Shown: positions 26,300 to 34,684, numbered from the stretch's first letter. The stretch: 64,000 nt of DNA from Pseudomonas viridiflava (GCF_900601905.1 NZ_UWFA01000289.1:186001-250000), one strand, 5' to 3'. The notes: a model not told the origin generated them from the sequence alone. Numbers and translations are program-made.

Positions 26300-27232
26300 A
26301 TGGATCGCCCGCGTTTTCGAGCTTACTTTCTTCACCCGCGTTTCTGGCCGCTATGGCTGGGGCTGGGGCTGCTCTGGCTGATTGTGCAGCTGCCATTTCG
26401 CGTCCTGCTGGTGATCGGCCGATTGCTGGGGGCGGTGATGTATCGCTTTGCCACTGATCGCAAATACATTGCCTCGCGCAATCTGGAGCTGTGTTTCCCA
26501 CAACTGTCCAGCGTGGAGCGCAAGCGTCTGCTCAAGGAAAACTTCGCGTCCACCGGCATTGCCTTCTTTGAAATGGCCATGAGCTGGTGGTGGTCAAGAC
26601 AGCGCCTGGGCCGGCTGGCGCACGTCGAAGGCCTGGAACACATGCACGCTGCCCAGGCGCAAGGGCAGGGCGTGATCCTCATGGCGTTGCACTTCACTAC
26701 CCTGGAAGTGGGCGCTGCGCTGCTGGGCCAGCGTCACACCATCGACGGGATGTATCGCGAACACAAGAATCCGCTGTTTGATTTCATCCAGCGTCGCGGT
26801 CGCGAACGGCACAACCTTGATTCCCTGGCGGTAGAGCGCGAAGACGTGCGCGGCATGCTCAAGCTGCTGCGCAACGGCCGCGCCATCTGGTACGCCCCGG
26901 ATCAAGACTATGGTGCCAAACAGAGTGTGTTCGTTCCGCTGTTCGGCATTCAGGCTGCAACAGTGACCGCCACCAGCAAATTCGCCAAGCTCGGCCGCGC
27001 GCAGGTAGTGCCTTTCACCCAGCAGCGGCTGGCCGATGGCAGCGGCTATCGTCTGGTCATCCACCCGCCGCTGGAAGATTTCCCGGGTGAAAGTGATGAA
27101 GTCGATTGCCTGCGCATCAATCAATGGGTAGAAAGTGCCATTAGGGAATGTCCCGAGCAGTACCTTTGGGCGCATCGTCGTTTCAAAAGCCGGCCGCCGG
27201 GCGAGCCAAAACTCTATAAAAAACGCGACTGA
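26300..27232 (+). CDS. lpxL: Lipid A biosynthesis lauroyl acyltransferase
   Basis: Inner-membrane enzyme transferring a secondary acyl chain to Kdo-lipid IVA, 310 aa, similar in size to LpxL/HtrB. One N-terminal helix (WPLWLGLGLLWLIVQLPF), the HX4E/D catalytic motif in MALHFTTLEVGA (His and Glu, about residues 132-140), and YAPDQDYG, a further family block. ATG 26300 has GGAAG 7 bp ahead and gives the family start MDRPRFR; the frame is open to 26198. A Pseudomonas LpxL paralogue with different chain or position preference cannot be excluded. Confidence 0.92.
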   Translation: MDRPRFRAYFLHPRFWPLWLGLGLLWLIVQLPFRVLLVIGRLLGAVMYRFATDRKYIASRNLELCFPQLSSVERKRLLKENFASTGIAFFEMAMSWWWSRQRLGRLAHVEGLEHMHAAQAQGQGVILMALHFTTLEVGAALLGQRHTIDGMYREHKNPLFDFIQRRGRERHNLDSLAVEREDVRGMLKLLRNGRAIWYAPDQDYGAKQSVFVPLFGIQAATVTATSKFAKLGRAQVVPFTQQRLADGSGYRLVIHPPLEDFPGESDEVDCLRINQWVESAIRECPEQYLWAHRRFKSRPPGEPKLYKKRD

Positions 27233-27250
27233 CCACCAAAGGCAGCCTAT

Positions 27251-28435
27251 ATGCTCGAACCCGCCGTAGCGATGGACGCTGTGAATGATGTCGAACCCGT
27301 TACCGGGTTGATTCTGTCTGGTGGTGGGGCGCGTGCGGCCTATCAGGTGGGCGTGCTGGCCGGGATTGCCGATTTGCTGCCCGCCGGTGCGGCCAACCCG
27401 TTTCCGGTCATTGTCGGCACGTCTGCGGGCGCTATCAATGCGGTCAAGCTGGCCAGTGGCGCGCTGCATTTTCGCACCGCCGTCCATCAGTTGACCGAGT
27501 TCTGGCAAGGTTTTCACAGCCATCAGGTGCTGCGCAGTGACTGGCGCGGTGTCATCGGCCAGGCACGACGGTTTTTCGGCAACAGCCTGCTGGGGCTTGG
27601 TTCGCAAGTGCCGGTGGCGCTGCTCAACAGCTCACCGCTGCGGGATTTGCTGACCGAGCGGCTGGATCTGGAAGGTATTGACGCGGCCATCGCGGCCAAA
27701 CATCTGCATGCGGTGGCGGTCACCGCCTTCGGCTACGAATCCGGCCATGCCATGACGTTCTATCAGGGCAAAGGCACCATCGAGCCCTGGCTGCGCCACC
27801 GGCGTCTGGGTGTGCCGACGCAACTGACCATCGACCACTTGCTGGCCAGTTCAGCAATTCCGCTGCTGTTTGCGCCAGTAAAAATCGGCCAGGAGTATTT
27901 TGGTGACGGCGCAGTGCGTCAGTCAGCGCCCATCAGTCCGGCGCTGCACCTGGGAGCCAACCGGGTGCTGGTGGTCGGCGTCAGCGGCAACTCGCGTGGC
28001 ATCGACGCGGGCAAGCAGATCCAGCGTGTGACCCACGGCAAGCAGCCGACGCTGGCGCAAATCAGCGGTCACATGCTCAACAGCACCTTCATCGACAACC
28101 TTGAGAGCGATATCGAAGTGCTGGAACGTATGAATCTGGTCAGCGATCTGTTGCCTTGCGAGCAGCGGATACGCCAGAAGGGCCTGGCACCGGTCGAAGT
28201 CCTGATCATCGCGCCCAGCCAACCCATCGACCAGATCGCCGCCCGCCACCGCCACGAACTGCCCCGGGCGCTGCGCACCTTCCTGCGCGGGCCTGGCGCA
28301 ACCAAGACCAGCGGTGCCAGTGTGCTGAGTTACCTGCTGTTCGAGGCGGGGTACTGCCGGGAGCTGATCGAGCTGGGCCGGTATGACGCCATGGCCCAGG
28401 GTGAGCAGTTGAAGCGGTTTTTGCGGTTAGGGTAA
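27251..28435 (+). CDS. Patatin-like phospholipase
   Basis: Serine hydrolase with a Ser-Asp dyad, 394 aa. Oxyanion loop SGGGARAAYQ at about residues 23-32, nucleophile GTSAG at about 56-60, and catalytic Asp in DGAVRQ near 218. No signal peptide or transmembrane beta-barrel domain, so it is probably cytoplasmic or membrane-peripheral, unlike secreted ExoU/PlpD forms. It starts 18 bp after lpxL and likely shares its transcript, which suggests a part in lipid turnover. Confidence 0.88.
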   Translation: MLEPAVAMDAVNDVEPVTGLILSGGGARAAYQVGVLAGIADLLPAGAANPFPVIVGTSAGAINAVKLASGALHFRTAVHQLTEFWQGFHSHQVLRSDWRGVIGQARRFFGNSLLGLGSQVPVALLNSSPLRDLLTERLDLEGIDAAIAAKHLHAVAVTAFGYESGHAMTFYQGKGTIEPWLRHRRLGVPTQLTIDHLLASSAIPLLFAPVKIGQEYFGDGAVRQSAPISPALHLGANRVLVVGVSGNSRGIDAGKQIQRVTHGKQPTLAQISGHMLNSTFIDNLESDIEVLERMNLVSDLLPCEQRIRQKGLAPVEVLIIAPSQPIDQIAARHRHELPRALRTFLRGPGATKTSGASVLSYLLFEAGYCRELIELGRYDAMAQGEQLKRFLRLG

Positions 28436-28440
28436 TCCCT

Positions 28441-28541
28441 GTTGGAGCGAGCGGGCGGCGTTCCGACTTGCCCGCGAAAAACGATGACCGGGTATGTCAG
28501 ATACACCCAGATGACTGTTTCCCGGCAAGCCTCGCTCCAAC
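28441..28541. repeat. Degenerate REPIN (GTTGGAGCGAG class)
   Basis: Ends GTTGGAGCGAG and CTCGCTCCAAC are intact, but an insertion (CGGGCGGCGTTCCGA) breaks the left arm. Confidence 0.75.
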
Positions 28542-28554
28542 AAGGCTTGCCTAT

Positions 28555-29409
28555 TCACGCGGTCAACCGATCATCCCGAAAATCGCGCAACGCCTGTTCG
28601 ATCTCTTCGCGGGTGTTCATCACGAACGGGCCGTATTGCACGATCGGCTCGCGCAGAGGCTTACCGGCAATCAACAGCACTCTGGCGCCGGTATGGGTGT
28701 GCAATCGCAGTTCGCCTTCCTCCGACAAACGCACCATACGGCTGGCGGTAACACTTTGCGGATGGCCTGCAACGTCCAGGCTGCCTTCGTAGACATACAG
28801 CAAGGCGCGATGGCCTGACGGGATGCACGGGCTGATGCTGCTCCCTGCGGGCATGTGAAAGTCAAAATACTGCGGCTCGGTATCCGGGCGTTGCACGGCC
28901 CCGGCCTGCTGGGTGAGGCCATCGTCGAACTGACCGGCAATCACTACCACCTCAACGCCGTTCTGCGTGGTCAGGCGCGGGATGTTTTCCGGCTGGATAT
29001 CTTGATAGCTGGCGTCATTGAGTTTGGTTTTGCCCGGCAGGTTCAGCCACAGCTGAAAGCCGCGCATCACGCCTTCTTCCTGCTCCGGCATTTCACTGTG
29101 GATGATGCCGCGTGCCGCAGTCATCCATTGCACGCCACCGCCTTGCAACAGGCCGACGTTGCCCATGTGATCCTCATGGCGCATGCGGCCTTCGAGCATG
29201 TAAGTCACGGTCTCGAAGCCCCGATGCGGGTGCGGCGGAAAGCCCGCGATGTAGTCGTCCGGCTTGTCGGAGCCGAACTCATCGAGCATCAGGAACGGAT
29301 CAAACTGTTCAACCCCCTGACCGCCGAATACACGGGTCAGCTTGACACCGGCACCGTCCGACGTGGGTTGGCCAGCTTGAATGGACAGCACTTTGCGAAA
29401 TTGGCTCAT
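28555..29409 (-). CDS. Pirin-family protein
   Basis: Bicupin of 284 aa. The N-terminal cupin keeps the iron ligands: HPHRGFETVTYMLEG (two His) and the His and Glu of HSEMPEQEEG. The C-terminal cupin is degenerate (SSISPCIPSGHRALLYVYEG, LHTHTGARVLLIAG). Bacterial pirins act as quercetinase-like dioxygenases or metabolic regulators; role here unknown. ATG 29409 has GGAG upstream. Single gene. Confidence 0.93.
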   Translation of the reverse strand: MSQFRKVLSIQAGQPTSDGAGVKLTRVFGGQGVEQFDPFLMLDEFGSDKPDDYIAGFPPHPHRGFETVTYMLEGRMRHEDHMGNVGLLQGGGVQWMTAARGIIHSEMPEQEEGVMRGFQLWLNLPGKTKLNDASYQDIQPENIPRLTTQNGVEVVVIAGQFDDGLTQQAGAVQRPDTEPQYFDFHMPAGSSISPCIPSGHRALLYVYEGSLDVAGHPQSVTASRMVRLSEEGELRLHTHTGARVLLIAGKPLREPIVQYGPFVMNTREEIEQALRDFRDDRLTA

Positions 29410-29646
29410 GGGTCAGTTCTCCTCATCAATGGCGACCATGCTATGCCTGTTTGATCGGTTGATGGGTGAGGAATCTAAAAACGAATGATCGATTTTGTAG
29501 ATGTTTTCGAATCTCAGGCGGTATGCGGAAAACTCCTACAATATTAGTTGATGTATCTTATGTGTACGCAGTCTTTGTCCTGCAGATTTAAAAAAATATC
29601 ACTGTATATTGGCGGGCCTGTTGAGTTGTTACGAAGGGTTAATCGC
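29410..29646. other. AT-rich gap before the DUF805 pair
   Basis: 237 bp with noticeably more A/T than neighbouring intergenic DNA (for example 29584-29610). No repeat of the REP type and no clear gene. It probably holds the promoter of the DUF805 genes. Confidence 0.4.
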
Positions 29647-30030
29647 GTGGCTTTATATTTTGAAACATTTGAAAAAATAGTTGACTTCAACGCGCGATCG
29701 ACTCGAACAGAGTACTTCGTTTTCCTGTTTGGTTCAGTTTTGCTCGGTCTTCCGCTGGTATTTATTGATGTAGTTTCGGAGCTTTACAGTCCTGTATATG
29801 GGGTCGGCCCGTTAACTGGGTTGTTTATACTTGCTACGGTTATTCCTTCCCTATCAGTCTTTATTCGAAGGCTCCATGATGGTGGATTCAGCGGGTGGTG
29901 GTTTTTCATCGGTTTTGTTCCTTTCGTAGGCCCTCTTGTCCAGCTGATTCTGATTCTTTGGGAAGGGACTGACGGCCCCAATAAATATGGTGTTGATCCA
30001 CGGGCGACAGCATCTAAGCTTGCGTCCTAA
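29647..30030 (+). CDS. DUF805 membrane protein (first of tandem pair)
   Basis: Integral membrane protein of about 127 aa with four helices, family DUF805. Conserved blocks are present: FEKIVDFNARSTRTEYFVF, the RRLHDGGFSGWWF motif, and the terminal GTDGPNKYG. The GTG at 29647 behind AAGG gives a standard DUF805 start; the frame is open to 29548. Codon use is A/T-rich compared with neighbours, which suggests recent acquisition. Function unknown. Confidence 0.85.
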   Translation: MALYFETFEKIVDFNARSTRTEYFVFLFGSVLLGLPLVFIDVVSELYSPVYGVGPLTGLFILATVIPSLSVFIRRLHDGGFSGWWFFIGFVPFVGPLVQLILILWEGTDGPNKYGVDPRATASKLAS

Positions 30031-30161
30031 AGACTCGCCTGAAGAGTTGAGGTACCTTCGGGTTGGCCGCAGCCGGGTGAGTAGACTCTGAGAAGTATTT
30101 CCGCGAGGTGCGTCGCGGTTAGCTTAGCGTTATTGATTGTCTGATTGTGAGAGCTAAGTCA

Positions 30162-30578
30162 ATGAAACACTATAGAGCAACCTTCGTAAAAGGGTTCGAT
30201 TTCAACGGTCGTGCCAGAAGAAAAGAGTACTGGGTATTTACAGGTGTCAATACATGCATCTCTTTGTTGGTGGCTGCCTTTGATGTCTATATTGGGTGGT
30301 ATAGCGTTGAGTACTATATCGGCGCTTTTAGCACGGTGTTAGGTTTAATACTGCTGATTCCATCTGTTGCGGTAACGATCAGGCGCTTTCACGATTTCAG
30401 TTGCTGTGGCTGGTGGTGGCTGACGTTTCTCATGCCTGTCGTAGGTTTGCTTTTGCAAATTATTTTCATGAGCGTTAAGGGAGATAGTGGGCGAAATATG
30501 TATGGTGAGGATCCGATAGCTCAGATGGATGAGTCCGGTGGGACAGCACTTAGTTCTTCCCGCACCTCTGTCTCGTGA
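30162..30578 (+). CDS. DUF805 membrane protein (second of tandem pair)
   Basis: Paralogue of the preceding gene, 138 aa, four helices. Family blocks: KGFDFNGRARRKEYWVF, IRRFHDFSCCGWWW, VKGDSGRNMYGEDP, then a polar Ser/Thr-rich tail. The HD-F-C-C segment replaces the usual HD.g.sG. ATG 30162 is preferred over GTG 30147. The 131-bp gap between the pair has no terminator. Shares the lower GC of its neighbour. Confidence 0.85.
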   Translation: MKHYRATFVKGFDFNGRARRKEYWVFTGVNTCISLLVAAFDVYIGWYSVEYYIGAFSTVLGLILLIPSVAVTIRRFHDFSCCGWWWLTFLMPVVGLLLQIIFMSVKGDSGRNMYGEDPIAQMDESGGTALSSSRTSVS

Positions 30579-30588
30579 CATATAAAAA

Positions 30589-30622
30589 AACGGCCAGGCG
30601 GATCGCCCCGGCTGGCCGTTTT
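30589..30622. terminator. Bidirectional terminator between DUF805 and mlaA
   Basis: AACGGCCAG and CTGGCCGTT form the stem around a GC-rich loop; A7 precedes and T4 follows. It serves the converging DUF805 and mlaA transcripts. Confidence 0.85.
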
Positions 30623-30636
30623 GTTACGCCGCGGGG

Positions 30637-31449
30637 TTACTCGGCGATTTGCAGCTTGCGGGCTTCGGTGTAGACGTAGCGCACCTTCTCGTATTCGAAC
30701 GGCGAGTTCATCTGGCCGTAGCGGAAGCTGGTGCCGTAGCGTCGGTCGATGGCGCGCAGCGCGTAGAGTTCCGGGTGGTCACTGCTGACCTGCGAGACGT
30801 TGAGGAAGTTGATCTGCGATTCGGCGGTGAAGTCGAACAGCAGGCCGCCGGTGTCACGCAGGTTCGACGGGCCGAGCAATGGCAACACCAGGTACGGGCC
30901 GGACGGCACGCCATAGAAGCCCAGGGTCTGACCGAAGTCTTCGCTCTGGCGCGGCAGGCCCATCATGGTCGCCGGGTCCCACAGGCCGGCGATGCCGATC
31001 GTGGTGTTGACCAGCAGACGACCGGTGGTTTCCAGCGAGCGCTCGCCTTTGAACTGGAACAGGCTGTTCAACAGGTTGGGGATATCGCCCAGGTTGTTGA
31101 AGAAGTTGCTCACGCCACTGCGCACGAAGCCCGGTGTCACGTAGCGATAGCCGTTGACCACCGGCAGGAAGACCCACTCATCGAAACGATAGTTGAAGTG
31201 ATAGACCCGACGGTTCCAGGACTCCAGCGGATCGTAGACTTCCAGCGCGGTCAGGGTGGCGCGTTCGAACTCACGTTGATCCAGACCCGGGTTGAACTGC
31301 AGCGACTTCAACGGCTGGGTAAAGCCATCGGCATCGATCTGACGTGCGACGGTGGCCGGATGTTCGGCCAGGTTGCTGTCAGTCGCATCAGCGGCTTGGG
31401 CGGTTCCTGCGCAGAGCAGGGCAGCGAGGAGTAAAAGACGTTTAGCCAC
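30637..31449 (-). CDS. mlaA: Outer-membrane phospholipid-removal lipoprotein-family protein MlaA (VacJ)
   Basis: Takes mislocalised phospholipids from the outer leaflet of the outer membrane and passes them to MlaC. 270 aa with an N-terminal signal (LLLLAALLCAGTAQA) but a cysteine-containing cleavage site that is not a clear lipobox. Core motifs DPLESWNRRVYHFNYRFDEW, GVSNFFNNLGDIPNLLN, GLWDPATMMGL and GPYLVLPLLGPSNLRD are typical. The GTG at 31449 overlaps the 3' end of the upstream hydrolase gene by 8 bp with GGAG 7 bp ahead. Confidence 0.92.
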   Translation of the reverse strand: MAKRLLLLAALLCAGTAQAADATDSNLAEHPATVARQIDADGFTQPLKSLQFNPGLDQREFERATLTALEVYDPLESWNRRVYHFNYRFDEWVFLPVVNGYRYVTPGFVRSGVSNFFNNLGDIPNLLNSLFQFKGERSLETTGRLLVNTTIGIAGLWDPATMMGLPRQSEDFGQTLGFYGVPSGPYLVLPLLGPSNLRDTGGLLFDFTAESQINFLNVSQVSSDHPELYALRAIDRRYGTSFRYGQMNSPFEYEKVRYVYTEARKLQIAE

Positions 31450-32740
31450 GGAAGAACTCCAGCATGGCGTCGCTGTTGACGCGGTAATTGATGTTGCCGC
31501 AATGGCCGCCATAAGGGTAAACGGTCAGGCGATCGCCAAAGGTCTTGCGCAGGAAGCCCAGGTCACCGGCGCCCAGGATCACGTCATCGGCGTTGTGCAT
31601 GACTGATATTTTCTCGCTGGTCTGCAGGTAGTCCTTCAGCGCGTACAGGCTGACCTGGTCCACCAGCTGCAACAGGCTGCCACCGTCGGTGCGGGCACGC
31701 CACATCGGGATGACTTGTTCGGTCAGGTAGCAATCGAAGTCACACTGTAGCGCACGACGCAGGAACGGCGACAGGCTGGTGCCTTCGGTAATCGGGAATT
31801 TCGGCGGGGTAATCAGGCCGCGACGGTTGATCAGGTCCGAGGTGAACGCAATATCGGCCGACGAAAAACGGAACGAGGTGCCGATCAGCATCGCCATCTG
31901 TTCGTTGGTCAGGTGCTGTTTGGATTGCTGGAAGTCGTAGAGCAAGGCGTCGTTGAGATCGATGTAACCCTTCTGACGGAAGTAACGCGTCAGTTTGGCC
32001 AGCACCAGCTCATAAAAGGTAGTGCTGTTATCGATGCCCTTGACGTTGGTCTGCACCAGCTTGTCGAGGTTGGAAATCGAGGTGTAGAGATTGACCGGCG
32101 GGTTAAGCAACAGCACTTTCTTGAAGTTGAAGCTGCGACGGGTTTCGTCCAGGCGGGCGACGAACGCAGCGTTCAGCGCACCCAGGCTGTAACCGGTCAG
32201 GTAATAGTCGGTGACTTTCAGATCAGCCTGCTGCGCACGCACGGCCTGCATGACCCGATAGAGGTCTTCGGCATCTTCGGTGGAAATACCCGGTGTGGCG
32301 AAGCGCGACGCGGAACTCATGAAGTCATAGCTGGTAGGCGACGACAGCTGTACGACGTTATAACCGGCGCCGTAATACAGCTTCTTGAGGAACTCGTTGA
32401 TGGTGCTGTTATACGGTGCGCCGGTGCCTGCGATCAGAAAGATCAGCGGAGCTGGCTTGTCCTGTTTGGCCAGGCGATAGCGCAGTTTTTTAACGGCCCA
32501 GAAATTGTCCGGCAGGGTGAACTCGCGTTCAGGGCGCAGGTTTAGGGTGTAGTCGTCCTGATCGATGTCGTCGTCGGCTGGCAGCTCTGGGCGCATGTCG
32601 GGAGGCGTGGTGGCGATCGTCGCTTCAAAGGGGTTCTTTAAAGGAAAGCCATAGGTGGCGGGGTCAACATTGACCGCCATAGCGGACGCACTCAAACAGA
32701 GGCCGCCAATAACGGCAGCAAAGCGCAGGAAACGGAGCAT
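31442..32740 (-). CDS. Secreted alpha/beta-hydrolase-like protein coupled to mlaA
   Basis: 432 aa with a signal peptide (FLRFAAVIGGLCLSASAMA). The fold's motifs are a strand-oxyanion segment LIFLIAGTGAPYN near residue 105, a nucleophile elbow GYSLGALNAAF near 185, an acid turn HNADDVI near 385 and a late His in YPYGGHCGN. A serine lipase-like triad is therefore likely. It overlaps mlaA by 8 bp, so a role in periplasmic or outer-membrane lipid handling is plausible. Pseudomonas homologues are often mislabelled as protein kinases; no kinase motif is present. Confidence 0.82.
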   Translation of the reverse strand: MLRFLRFAAVIGGLCLSASAMAVNVDPATYGFPLKNPFEATIATTPPDMRPELPADDDIDQDDYTLNLRPEREFTLPDNFWAVKKLRYRLAKQDKPAPLIFLIAGTGAPYNSTINEFLKKLYYGAGYNVVQLSSPTSYDFMSSASRFATPGISTEDAEDLYRVMQAVRAQQADLKVTDYYLTGYSLGALNAAFVARLDETRRSFNFKKVLLLNPPVNLYTSISNLDKLVQTNVKGIDNSTTFYELVLAKLTRYFRQKGYIDLNDALLYDFQQSKQHLTNEQMAMLIGTSFRFSSADIAFTSDLINRRGLITPPKFPITEGTSLSPFLRRALQCDFDCYLTEQVIPMWRARTDGGSLLQLVDQVSLYALKDYLQTSEKISVMHNADDVILGAGDLGFLRKTFGDRLTVYPYGGHCGNINYRVNSDAMLEFFRG

Positions 32741-32917
32741 GACTAGATCCCTTGGGAAAGAAGTGCTGATGAGGTACGCGGGCTATGACCACCGCTGTAG
32801 TGCCAAAGTGCCCTACGCGCGGCTAAACCCCTTGTAAATAGTTCGAGACAATACACGTTCTCTGGCGTCAAGAGAGCAATGTAGTGATTTTTTGTCGTTT
32901 ATGGGATGCATGCCTCC

Positions 32918-33009
32918 CTGCAGGAGCTCACGAGCATCGCGAGGCAGCGATGGCGGCGCATCAGACAGACCGCTTTCGCTGCCTCGCGGTGCTCGTGAGC
33001 TCCTACAGG
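32918..33009. repeat. REPIN (GAGCTCACGAGCATCGCGAG class)
   Basis: CTGCAGGAGCTCACGAGCA and TGCTCGTGAGCTCCTACAG with mirrored inner arms (GCGAGGCAGCGATGGCG / CGCTGCCTCGCGG). Confidence 0.9.
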
Positions 33010-33025
33010 GGATTGACGCGATTCA

Positions 33026-33037
33026 GGGGGGGGGGGG
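33026..33037. repeat. Homopolymer of 12 G
   Basis: Uninterrupted G12 tract between the REPIN and the sRNA terminator. Such a tract is prone to slippage and to assembly error; it is not in a reading frame. Confidence 0.85.
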
Positions 33038-33045
33038 CAGGCAGC

Positions 33046-33072
33046 AAAAAGGGGAGCCGAAGCTCCCCTTTT
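33046..33072 (-). terminator. Terminator of the Crc-type sRNA
   Basis: On the minus strand AAAAGGGGAGC-TTCG-GCTCCCCTTTTT, a UUCG-type tetraloop hairpin with a T5 end. Confidence 0.9.
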
Positions 33073-33413
33073 GAATCGTCTTACGTGCTCTTTTTATTGT
33101 TTTAGGGCGGCCTGTTGTTGTTTTTGGCGACCTGTCCCTTTACTGCGTTCTTGTTCGACCCCCATCCGGGATCAAGAGCAAACGTATTTTTTTGAGCGCT
33201 GATTCACTTTGATCTCGCGATCCAACCAGTACGGGAGCTGCCTGAAAGCAGTTTTATTGTTCTCTGTCCGGTTGCGAGGCCCCAAGGCGCCTCTGTAAAG
33301 CTGATCCACTCCAAAAAAATCTGTTAGCTGCGTCTCTGTGCCTTTGTTCTTGTTATGTCAGAGCCGATACGTCTTGTTCTTATTAGGTGTGCCGCGTTTT
33401 ATTCTTGTTGTGC
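33046..33413 (-). ncRNA. Crc-family regulatory sRNA (CrcX/CrcY/CrcZ type)
   Basis: Predicted transcript of about 368 nt that sequesters Hfq/Crc and relieves carbon catabolite repression. It starts GCACAACAAGAATAAAACG, much like known CrcZ 5' ends, 11-12 bp after a sigma-54 promoter. Seven A-rich CA motifs are seen on the minus strand: at 33411-33397, 33384-33372, 33354-33342, 33262-33252, 33155-33146, 33125-33112 and 33103-33091. It ends in a GGGGAGC-TTCG-GCTCCCC hairpin with T5. No ORF spans it. crcZ normally sits beside cbrB/pcnB, so this would be the CrcX- or CrcY-type copy. Confidence 0.8.
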
Positions 33414-33423
33414 CAGAGATATA

Positions 33424-33439
33424 GCAGGAGCTGTGCCAA
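33424..33439 (-). promoter_or_regulatory. Sigma-54 (RpoN) promoter of the sRNA
   Basis: Minus strand TTGGCACAGCTCCTGC: invariant GG at -24 and GC at -12 with exactly 10 bp between them, and TGGCAC matching the consensus. The first CA motif starts right after the predicted +1. Confidence 0.85.
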
Positions 33440-33510
33440 CTTTGTAAATCTCTTTTAAAACAATGACTTGAAATTTATGGCGCAGAGCCACCAGACCTGA
33501 TCTGTTTCCG

Positions 33511-33551
33511 TGTTACCCGATTCGGCAGTGGTTTGCGGCCAGGCGGTAACA
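33511..33551. promoter_or_regulatory. Candidate upstream activator site for the sRNA
   Basis: TGTTAC (33511-33516) and its inverse GTAACA (33546-33551) lie about 100-140 bp upstream of the predicted start, the usual position of an enhancer-binding protein site. CbrB is the known activator of crc sRNAs and TGTTAC is its reported half-site type. The rest of 33552-33800 shows nothing clear. Confidence 0.45.
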
Positions 33552-33835
33552 CTCGTGTTTCCCTCGGGTGTACCCCCGACAGGTGCTGATTACGACGCAG
33601 TTGTCGTTGATGGCGCGCTGATGTCGTTTCTCCGTGCATTGAGGTCGCTGACAGAGCATGTCCCTTCGCCATGCAGGTTGATGATCAGGGGGCATACGGT
33701 GCTGGTCATCGTCCGCTGAGCCAATCAGGCGTGAAAAGTGCGCAGGGCCGTGGCGGTGTGCGCGAACTGCGGTCTTTATAAAAACGTTAACGATGCCTGA
33801 CTTTTTGTCGGGCGCAGGACTACCGGGGAGTAACG

Positions 33836-34684
33836 ATGAAAATGCGAAAAATCCTGGGCGTGAGTGCCGCTCTGGCGCTTGCTGTCAGTTCCACGCTGGC
33901 GCATGCCAAAGAAGTGAGCATTGGCTATGTTGACGGCTGGTCCGACAGCGTTGCCACCAGCAACGTTGCGGCAGAAGTCATCAAACAGAAGCTGGGTTAC
34001 GACGTGAAACTGCAGGCGGTAGCTGCCGGGATCATGTGGCAGGGCGTTGCGACCGGCAAACTGGACATGATGCTCTCCGCCTGGCTACCCGTTACTCACG
34101 GCGAATACCTGGCGAAGAACAAAGATAACGTCGTCAACTACGGCGCCAACTTCAAGGACGCCAAGATCGGCCTGATCGTGCCTGAGTACGTCAAGGCCAA
34201 CAGCATCGAAGACCTCAAAACTGACGATTCCTTCAAGAAGAAGATTGTCGGTATCGACGCCGGTTCAGGCGTGATGATCAAGACCGATCAAGCGATCAAG
34301 GACTACGGTCTTGATGGCTACAAACTGCAGGCCAGTTCTGGCGCTGGCATGATCGCCGAACTGACTCGCGCGTATCCAAAGCAGCAATCGATCGCCGTGA
34401 CCGGTTGGGTACCCCACTGGATGTTCGCCAAGTGGAAACTGAAATTCCTTGAAGATCCAAAAGGCGTCTACGGTGCAGCGGAAACCGTGGACAGCGTCGG
34501 CAGCAAAGAGCTGGCGACCAAAGCGCCGGAAGTGGTGGAATTCCTGAAGAAGTTCCAGTGGGCTTCCAAGGATGAAATCGGTGAAGTGATGCTGGCCATT
34601 CAAGATGGCGCCAAGCCTGACGCGGCTGCCAAGGACTGGATTGCCAAGCACCCTGATCGCGTAAAAGAGTGGACGGGTAAATAA
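33836..34684 (+). CDS. Glycine betaine/choline-type ABC substrate-binding protein
   Basis: Periplasmic binding protein of the OpuAC/ProX family, 282 aa. Signal peptide ILGVSAALALAVSSTLAHA, then YVDGWSDSVATSNVAAEVIK, with tryptophans of the aromatic betaine box spread over the chain (DGWSDS, IMWQG, SAWLPVTHG, TGWVPHWMFAKWKL). No ATPase or permease lies beside it, so it is an orphan that feeds another betaine importer, as P. aeruginosa BetX does. The neighbouring DUF485-actP pair matches the order I recall around BetX. ATG 33836 follows GGGGAG. Confidence 0.88.
   Translation: MKMRKILGVSAALALAVSSTLAHAKEVSIGYVDGWSDSVATSNVAAEVIKQKLGYDVKLQAVAAGIMWQGVATGKLDMMLSAWLPVTHGEYLAKNKDNVVNYGANFKDAKIGLIVPEYVKANSIEDLKTDDSFKKKIVGIDAGSGVMIKTDQAIKDYGLDGYKLQASSGAGMIAELTRAYPKQQSIAVTGWVPHWMFAKWKLKFLEDPKGVYGAAETVDSVGSKELATKAPEVVEFLKKFQWASKDEIGEVMLAIQDGAKPDAAAKDWIAKHPDRVKEWTGK

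Noticed and set aside
33475..33719. Short frames in the region upstream of the sRNA
   Set aside because: Overlapping frames on both strands over the promoter/enhancer region with no family similarity.
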